From the NCBI GenBank assembly GCA_035290085.1, contig DATDVK010000112.1, forward strand, positions 1 to 11,657: a stretch of 11,657 bases of DNA, written 5' to 3'. Made by a program: the position numbers and the translations under genes. Of this stretch, positions 7,420 to 11,657 are shown piece by piece. The stretch comes from GWB1-54-5 sp035290085. Its GTDB lineage: Bacteria > Patescibacteriota > Gracilibacteria > Peribacterales > Peribacteraceae. Every line of letters begins with the position of its first letter. Within the stretch, counting starts at the first letter, position 1. The notes below the pieces were generated by a model that was given only the letters and a program-made list of their open reading frames with translations, had not been told where the DNA came from and did no database searches.

Positions 7420-9195
7420 ATGAGAAAATTGGCACGCTGTTGGCCGCTTGTCGATATTGCAGTATTCACCTGTATCCTGCTGCTCTACGGCACCGCAGTG
7501 TGCTACCTGCAACCAATCATTCTCCCCAGTACCTTCATCGCACAGGAAATGGAGAAGCCGATCGCCATACACAAGCCTCCTTTTCCCAAAGCACACAAAG
7601 GAAACATTAACCTGAATCTCCATGTCCAGATGCGGTGGATTCGCCCTTCCACTCTGCGCATCGAAGTCTACGATTGCATCCTGAGTCTCGACATTAACAA
7701 TAAAAAAATTTGGGACAAAGGCTTAACGAAATGCCACAGCACAAACGAAGGTTACGTGCTGAAAGATACGACTATGCTGAGACGGGGTGCAAACACCATG
7801 CAAATCACAGCACTCAGTTGGGGGGAAAGCGGAATCCGCATCACAGTCCCTCATACCGATCCGCTGATGCTCGCGCTCCATCTCACACTGCTCAGTGTCA
7901 TTGGGTTCTACTGCTGGAAGGGAATGCGAAATACTTCCCTCTGGCAAAAGAACCGGGATCTTATGGGAGTCTTCTTCATTGGGGCACTCCTCCGCAGCAT
8001 CTACCTGCTCTCCACAAGTATCTGGGAACGGTCCTACGACTGGCCACAGCACTGGGATTACATCCTCTACGTGCTGCAGCATTGGAGAATCCCGCTCGCC
8101 TCCGAAGGGTGGCAGTACTACCAGCCTCCGCTCTACTACTTCATCAATGCTCTCGCACTGTCGCCGGCAACGCTGTTCCATGATGAATACCTGCTTATGC
8201 GTCTCGCACAGGTGCTCTCCCTTGCCATGAGTATCGCCGCGCTGGGCGCAGGAATATGGATTGGCACGCTGCTCTTTTCTGAAAGAGAGAAAGACAAAAG
8301 ACTGCTCTTTGCAGCTGGAATAGCCTTTCTCCCAGGTCTTGTATTCCACGCTTCCCGCGTGAACAACGACACACTCCTGCCCCTCATCTCCTTCCTCTTC
8401 TTCGGGTTCCTGTACCGTTGGTGGATACGGGGTTCGGAGCGAGACCTCCTCATTGCCTCAGTGTGCGCCGCCTGCGGGCTCCTCACGAAATCCAGCGCCC
8501 TGCCGCTCGCGGCGCTGCTCTTCCTCTGCATCCTCACCCGCCAGTGGCGGAACTGGCGCGCTTCTCTTAGAAATGCTCTGCTCTGCTTCTCCATCCTATT
8601 TGCAATGACAGGATGGCACTACACTCTCCGGTTCATTGTGGAGAGGAACATACATATTGTTGGCAATATCGGCACCAACAACCCGGAGCTCTACATCGAC
8701 ACTATCGAAGCCAAGAACTTCTATACATTCCGCCCGATCGCAGTGCTCAGGCAACCGTACAATAATCCATGGACTGACAGTAGCGGACGACGCTTCTTCT
8801 GGGAACATCTGACGAAATCTTCCCTCGCAGGAGAGTGGGGGCTCGGCAGGGATCTCTACACCATAATGCAGTTCCTGCTCATGCTGCTGATGCTCTTCGC
8901 TGTCCTCGGTACCGCAGGGCTCATCCGCACCATCCGGCACCAGTTCCATGCGGGTTTGCCTGTTCTCGCGACGGGAGTTGTGCTCATCGGTTCCATGATG
9001 GCCCTCGTGATGCAAAAACCCGTGGGAGGATTCCAGGATTTCCGCTACATACCGCTCTTCGCTGTGCCAGTACTGTACTGCATACTTCAGGGAATAGACA
9101 TACTCCCAAGGCGCATACGCAATGTCCCAGCGCTTCTCCTCCTCTCCTTCTACACACTCTGCGTAGCGTTTTTTATCGTACTTCTGGCACACTAG
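7420..9195 (+). CDS. GT39/ArnT-like polytopic membrane glycosyltransferase
   Basis: A 591-residue membrane protein of the GT-C type (dolichyl-phosphate-mannose protein mannosyltransferase/ArnT superfamily). These enzymes take a sugar from a polyprenyl-phosphate carrier and transfer it outside the membrane. Supporting marks are acidic residues in the first loop of the catalytic part (DWPQHWDY, 207-214), YYQPPLYY at 233-240, SRVNNDTLLP at 312-321 where the family often has a conserved Asn-Asp, and LLTKSSALPL at 354-363, with many hydrophobic helices to the C-terminus. Unusually, TM1 (about 11-30) is followed by some 115 polar residues (31-148), probably a beta fold, with Cys86 and Cys105 and an LRRGAN motif, before the next helix. 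No Shine-Dalgarno sequence precedes the ATG. The stop is 6 bases before the GT2 gene, so the two are probably co-transcribed and coupled. Donor sugar and acceptor cannot be told from sequence; a protein or an envelope glycan is possible. Confidence 0.85.
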   Translation: MRKLARCWPLVDIAVFTCILLLYGTAVCYLQPIILPSTFIAQEMEKPIAIHKPPFPKAHKGNINLNLHVQMRWIRPSTLRIEVYDCILSLDINNKKIWDKGLTKCHSTNEGYVLKDTTMLRRGANTMQITALSWGESGIRITVPHTDPLMLALHLTLLSVIGFYCWKGMRNTSLWQKNRDLMGVFFIGALLRSIYLLSTSIWERSYDWPQHWDYILYVLQHWRIPLASEGWQYYQPPLYYFINALALSPATLFHDEYLLMRLAQVLSLAMSIAALGAGIWIGTLLFSEREKDKRLLFAAGIAFLPGLVFHASRVNNDTLLPLISFLFFGFLYRWWIRGSERDLLIASVCAACGLLTKSSALPLAALLFLCILTRQWRNWRASLRNALLCFSILFAMTGWHYTLRFIVERNIHIVGNIGTNNPELYIDTIEAKNFYTFRPIAVLRQPYNNPWTDSSGRRFFWEHLTKSSLAGEWGLGRDLYTIMQFLLMLLMLFAVLGTAGLIRTIRHQFHAGLPVLATGVVLIGSMMALVMQKPVGGFQDFRYIPLFAVPVLYCILQGIDILPRRIRNVPALLLLSFYTLCVAFFIVLLAH

Positions 9196-9201
9196 CTTCA
9201 C

Positions 9202-10368
9202 ATGAAGGCCCGCGGGCAATCACAGGAAAAGCAGCACAAGCCCTGCGAGCTTACGATCCTCCTCCCGTGTCTCAATGAATCTGAAACACTTCCCCAGTGT
9301 ATTGAGGAAGCACGGCAGTTTCTCCTGAAAGAGAACATAGCAGGAGAAATTTTGGTTGCCGATAACGGCAGTGAAGACGGCTCTGTACAGGTTGTACACT
9401 CCTGCGGTGCGCGGGCAATCTCTGTACCAGAACCCGGCTACGGCAGCGCTCTCCGCGGCGGCACAGAGGCTGCGAACGGAACGTTCACCATCATGGGTGA
9501 TGCGGACGGCAGCTATGACTTCTCCTCCCTCAAAGGCTTCCTGGAGGAACTGCGGAAAGGATGTGATCTTGTGATCGGCAACAGATTTGCGGGCGGTATA
9601 GAACCTGGTGCCATGCCCTTTCTGCACAGATACATCGGAAATCCTGCACTCTCGGGAATCGGCAGACTCTTCTTCCACTCTACGCTGCACGACTTCCACT
9701 GTGGGCTGCGGGGATTCCGCACCGAGGCAATCCGATCACTCCACCTGCAAACAAAAGGTATGGAATTCGCAAGCGAGATGATCGTGCGTGCTTCCCTCGC
9801 AGGCTTACGGGTGTGTGAAGTGCCCACGGTGCTCCGGAAAGACAGGCGCAGCAGAGGGCCGCACCTCCGTACCCTGCAGGATGGCTGGCGGCACCTGCGA
9901 TTCCTCTTCCTCTTCAGCCCCTCCTGGCTCTTCCTCTACCCGGGCATCATGCTGGTGCTTCTCGGCATTGCAGGGAGTCTCTGGCTGCTCCCGGGACAGC
10001 AGTACATATTCGACATCCATACGCTGCTCTACTGCGCGTCGGCGATCTTCGTCGGCGTGCAGGCAGTGAGCTTTGCCGTGATCACCCGCATCTACGCAGG
10101 GAAAAAGGGTTTCCTGCCACCTCACCCGCTCCAGCACAGACTGCGCAATTTCCCGCTCCTGGAAACAGGGCTGCTTCTGGGTGCCGCCGCCCTACTCGGG
10201 GGCATTGTTCTCACTGTGTACGCCTTTCACTTCTGGCAACAGCGCACGTTCGGAGACTTGAATCCGCAGAGCATGCTGCGGCTTGTGGTACCTTCTGTCA
10301 GTCTCATCGTGATCGGCATGCAGATCATGCTCAATGTGCTGCTGCTCTCAATACTGGATATTGAGTGA
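9202..10368 (+). CDS. GT2 polyprenyl-phosphate sugar synthase-like glycosyltransferase with membrane tail
   Basis: A 388-residue enzyme of glycosyltransferase family 2, closest in style to DPM1/dolichol-P-glucose synthases. It is expected to move a sugar from a nucleotide donor to polyprenyl phosphate on the cytoplasmic face. The GT-A domain covers about 16-235: LPCLNESETL (21-30), VADNGSEDGS (52-61) for nucleotide binding, the metal-binding DxD as DADGSYD (100-106), GNRFAGG (126-132), and DFHCGLRGFR (164-173), typical of this branch. GMEFASEM at 186-193 matches the acceptor-side region. Four hydrophobic segments follow, near 241-263, 272-297, 319-345 and 363-385. The start lies 6 bases after the GT39 stop with no Shine-Dalgarno sequence, so translation is probably coupled. 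The natural pairing is that this enzyme supplies the lipid-linked sugar for the GT39 partner. The sugar is unknown. Confidence 0.88.
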   Translation: MKARGQSQEKQHKPCELTILLPCLNESETLPQCIEEARQFLLKENIAGEILVADNGSEDGSVQVVHSCGARAISVPEPGYGSALRGGTEAANGTFTIMGDADGSYDFSSLKGFLEELRKGCDLVIGNRFAGGIEPGAMPFLHRYIGNPALSGIGRLFFHSTLHDFHCGLRGFRTEAIRSLHLQTKGMEFASEMIVRASLAGLRVCEVPTVLRKDRRSRGPHLRTLQDGWRHLRFLFLFSPSWLFLYPGIMLVLLGIAGSLWLLPGQQYIFDIHTLLYCASAIFVGVQAVSFAVITRIYAGKKGFLPPHPLQHRLRNFPLLETGLLLGAAALLGGIVLTVYAFHFWQQRTFGDLNPQSMLRLVVPSVSLIVIGMQIMLNVLLLSILDIE

Positions 10369-10391
10369 ACAGATTCTTTCTGCACAATTAC

Positions 10392-10407
10392 TTGACTTTT
10401 CAGTCAA
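10392..10407. promoter_or_regulatory. Inverted repeat over the small RNA -35 box
   Basis: TTGACTTTTCAGTCAA is a perfect inverted repeat with 6-base arms and a 4-base centre. Its left arm is the -35 box. It looks like an operator. As RNA it could instead be a weak hairpin 23 bases after the GT2 stop, but no T-run follows, so a terminator is unlikely. Confidence 0.5.
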
Positions 10408-10419
10408 AATAAATACAAT
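10392..10419 (+). promoter_or_regulatory. Promoter in front of a candidate small RNA
   Basis: -35 TTGACT (10392-10397, five of six) and -10 TACAAT (10414-10419, five of six), 16 bases apart. Transcription would start near G10426, exactly where a strong hairpin begins. No long coding frame follows before the terminator at 10455-10500. Confidence 0.6.
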
Positions 10420-10425
10420 GCTTTT

Positions 10426-10500
10426 GCGAGTGGCGTTGTGCACAACTCCGCTCGGAAGATACCCCATAGATCGATCCTAGGTCCGAAGGGGCTTCTTTTT
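10426..10500 (+). ncRNA. Candidate small RNA of about 75 nt
   Basis: A self-contained unit in the 225-base gap between the GT2 and methyltransferase genes. A promoter predicts a start at about 10426, and a terminator hairpin with five T ends it at about 10500. The first half (10427-10454) folds into a long hairpin: CGAG/CTCG, a T:G wobble, GG/CC, one C/T mismatch, GTTG/CAAC and a TGCA loop. The second half is the terminator. I see no match to tRNA, 6S, tmRNA, SRP RNA or a riboswitch I know. It could instead be just the terminator region of the glycosyltransferase unit, but then the first hairpin and the promoter would have no explanation. The methyltransferase has its own promoter downstream, so this is not its leader. 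Confidence 0.5.
10455..10500 (+). terminator. Rho-independent terminator
   Basis: GAAG (10455-10458) pairs with CTTC (10492-10495), and CCCC (10462-10465) with GGGG (10488-10491), around a bulged ATA. Inside the loop TCG (10471-10473) can pair with CGA (10484-10486). TTTTT follows at 10496-10500. It would end the candidate small RNA and any transcript running on from the GT2 gene. Confidence 0.7.
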
Positions 10501-10559
10501 AAATCCAGCTCTTTTCTTACCCTGCCACTATTACTGGGACAATGCCGGAAAAGCGATGA

Positions 10560-10589
10560 TTGACAATACTTACTCCATGTTTACATTAT
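10560..10589 (+). promoter_or_regulatory. Promoter of the methyltransferase gene
   Basis: A perfect -35 TTGACA at 10560-10565 is followed by a weak -10, either TACATT (10582-10587, 16-base spacer) or CATTAT (10584-10589, 18-base spacer), each four of six. The start of transcription would fall at about 10593-10596, at the ATG itself, which implies a leaderless mRNA. Confidence 0.55.
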
Positions 10590-10593
10590 CGCT

Positions 10594-11259
10594 ATGTCAC
10601 TTTCCCTGATCCCGGAAATCAAAGCATGGGTACAGAAGAGGAAGGGCGGTCACACAAAGCATGCTGAGTACCTCGTGGAGAGAATCCGTAGAGATCACCT
10701 GCAACCGGAAGTCATTGCTGACTTGGGCTGCGGAACCATGACAGTGACACGGAGGATTGCCGAGCTGCTCCGGGATGCGGACGTGTACGGGTTCGACGTG
10801 AAGGATCACGCTGCAAAACGTGATGATGATCCTGCGAACCTGCATTACTCCGTCATAGAGCCATTCACATTTGGGCAGCAGGAACCGAAGGCCGACATCG
10901 TGAACCTCGGCGGCGTCATTCATCATGTTGACCAAAAAGACGATCTGCGGTTTCTGCAGGACGTGCATGCCGGCATGACTGAGAGCCCCGACAGCCGTCT
11001 GTTTATTCATGAGCACACACTCTCGGCGAATCCGTGGCGGCGGCGCATGGAAACCGTGTGCCTCAGCACAGTGGAATTTCTCATCAACGAGGCCGCAGAG
11101 AGCATGCTGACACAGTACAACTTCTACACGAGAGAACGCCTGCTCGCCCTCTTAGACAGAGCGGGCTTTGAGGTGCTGGACCATGAGGATGTGGGAACGA
11201 GGCTCGTAACACTCCCCTCTCTCAATACCAATACCGTGTACTGGTGCAGGAAGAAGTAG
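10594..11259 (+). CDS. Class I SAM-dependent methyltransferase
   Basis: A 221-residue soluble protein with the Rossmann-type S-adenosylmethionine fold. Motif I is VIADLGCGTMTVTRRI (40-55). The acidic residue at the end of the second strand is Asp68 in VYGFDVKD. Strand four carries DIVNLGGVIHHV (101-112), and the pattern then follows that of Methyltransf_11/25-type proteins (LRFLQDVHAGM, then RLFIHEHTL at 135-143). RERLLALLDRAGFEVLD at 180-196 is the usual C-terminal helix-strand of small-molecule methyltransferases. The substrate cannot be told; the neighbours hint at a sugar, lipid or other envelope compound, but this gene has its own promoter and may be unrelated. It starts at the first ATG in frame. 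No Shine-Dalgarno sequence is present, and the mRNA may be leaderless. Confidence 0.85.
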   Translation: MSLSLIPEIKAWVQKRKGGHTKHAEYLVERIRRDHLQPEVIADLGCGTMTVTRRIAELLRDADVYGFDVKDHAAKRDDDPANLHYSVIEPFTFGQQEPKADIVNLGGVIHHVDQKDDLRFLQDVHAGMTESPDSRLFIHEHTLSANPWRRRMETVCLSTVEFLINEAAESMLTQYNFYTRERLLALLDRAGFEVLDHEDVGTRLVTLPSLNTNTVYWCRKK

Positions 11260-11316
11260 AAATTTTGTCCTTCATTTATGGAGAAATCATTATTCTGTGC
11301 TTGTTCCAGGCTGAAC

Positions 11317-11345
11317 TTGATAGAGTAAACATATTATGGTATAAT
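11317..11345 (+). promoter_or_regulatory. Promoter of the right-edge exported protein
   Basis: -35 TTGATA (11317-11322, five of six), 17-base spacer, and a perfect -10 TATAAT (11340-11345) preceded by TGG, an extended -10. This is the strongest promoter in the window. Transcription would start near 11352, giving a leader of about 21 bases without a Shine-Dalgarno motif before the ATG at 11373. Confidence 0.85.
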
Positions 11346-11352
11346 TACCATA
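11335..11352. promoter_or_regulatory. Palindrome over the -10 box, likely operator
   Basis: TATGGTATAATTACCATA is a perfect inverted repeat with 7-base arms and a TAAT centre. It spans the whole -10 and ends at the predicted start of transcription. A protein bound here would block RNA polymerase, so a repressor site is the simplest reading. Little of it would be in the mRNA, so an RNA hairpin is less likely. Confidence 0.6.
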
Positions 11353-11372
11353 CAAATTCCTTTCTACACACA

Positions 11373-11657
11373 ATGCAAGTTCAACAGTCTCACAGGAATA
11401 TCTCCTGGCTTTTTGGAACATTCACCGTTGCATCACTGTTTCTCTTCGTCACTCTCCTGAAAGGAAATGTTCAAGGGACGATTATTGGTACTCCCACAGG
11501 CACCAAACCCGTCGTGGACCTCTGGCTCTCCAATGTTTCAGTGGACGAAAACGAAGACATCCATTACTCCCTCCAGAACATCGGCAATACGACTGTTACC
11601 GCTTCCTCTGTTTCTGTGTGGTTCGAGTGGGAGGACTCCGCAGGCACAAGCCATTTG
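11373..11657 (+). CDS. Exported protein with CARDB-like domain, 3' end beyond the right edge
   Basis: The first 95 codons are visible and open to the end of the window. Residues 11-30 (SWLFGTFTVASLFLFVTLLK) form a signal peptide or membrane anchor after a short N-terminus. A Thr/Gly/Pro-rich linker follows, then from about 47 PVVDLWLSNVSVDENEDIHY and SLQNIGNTTV, the pattern of the CARDB adhesion-like Ig domain (a D-L start, then a V.N.GN turn). The ATG is chosen because it follows a near-consensus promoter at a sensible distance and gives the signal sequence. ACACACA immediately precedes it. I infer another extracellular protein; what lies further downstream is unknown. Confidence 0.8.
   Translation, partial: MQVQQSHRNISWLFGTFTVASLFLFVTLLKGNVQGTIIGTPTGTKPVVDLWLSNVSVDENEDIHYSLQNIGNTTVTASSVSVWFEWEDSAGTSHL

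Noticed and set aside
7322..7435. Longer N-terminus for the LPxSG protein, starting at ATG 7435 or at ATG 7351.
   Set aside because: The extended -10 TATAAT lies at 7358-7353, so 7435 would not be transcribed and 7351 is only a base or two beyond the -10. The start at 7321 gives a clean signal peptide.
10418..10480. A 20-codon frame, M-L-L-R-V-A-L through to a TAG, overlapping the candidate small RNA.
   Set aside because: Its ATG overlaps the -10 and lies before the predicted start of transcription. Twenty codons without a stop is common by chance, and it has no ribosome binding site.
10426..10500. The 75-base unit as a tRNA, because of its length.
   Set aside because: The two ends do not pair as an acceptor stem, there is no GTTCGA-type T loop, and the 3' part is a hairpin with a T-run.
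1..11657. CRISPR array, insertion sequence, transposase, phage genes or rRNA.
   Set aside because: No direct repeats with regular unique spacers, no transposase motifs, no terminal inverted repeats and no rRNA or tRNA pattern were seen on either strand by eye.

Overview
The window most likely comes from a member of the Candidate Phyla Radiation (Patescibacteria), perhaps the Peregrinibacteria/Peribacteria group. This is inference from style, not a marker-gene match. The signs are a giant Ser/Thr-rich modular surface protein with beta-helix-like repeats, a small exported protein with an LPxSG wall-anchor-like tail, starts without Shine-Dalgarno sequences behind good sigma70-type promoters, and normal use of TAG and TGA as stops (so not the UGA-recoded Gracilibacteria). 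Base composition looks slightly above 50% G+C by eye.

Layout. From 1 to 6630 the minus strand is one uninterrupted reading frame of 2210 codons that runs off the left edge. It begins at a GTG with a signal peptide and encodes a surface protein made of Ser/Glu-rich linkers, two copies of an Ig/macroglobulin-like block, a helical insert and a repeat-rich beta region. From 6791 to 7321, also on the minus strand, lies a 176-residue exported protein with a sortase-type tail. Each minus-strand gene has its own extended -10 promoter. Reading the other way from 7420 is a two-gene unit: a GT39/ArnT-like membrane glycosyltransferase and, 6 bases later, a DPM1-like GT2 polyprenyl-phosphate sugar synthase with a membrane tail. 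Next is a 225-base gap that appears to hold an independent small RNA gene (promoter, 12-bp hairpin, terminator hairpin with T5), then the promoter of a class I SAM methyltransferase that may be read from a leaderless mRNA. The right edge holds the first 95 codons of another exported protein with a CARDB-like domain, behind a near-consensus promoter whose -10 sits inside a perfect 18-base palindrome.

How the genes may work together. The GT2 enzyme would make a polyprenyl-phosphate sugar on the inner face of the membrane, and the GT39 enzyme would use such a lipid-linked sugar outside. The neighbouring exported proteins, rich in Ser and Thr, are plausible acceptors. The window therefore reads as a cell-surface locus combining display of large proteins, wall anchoring and probable O-glycosylation. 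The least expected items are the candidate small RNA, the operator-like palindromes on two promoters, and an ACACACA element shared by the short leaders of the three exported-protein genes.
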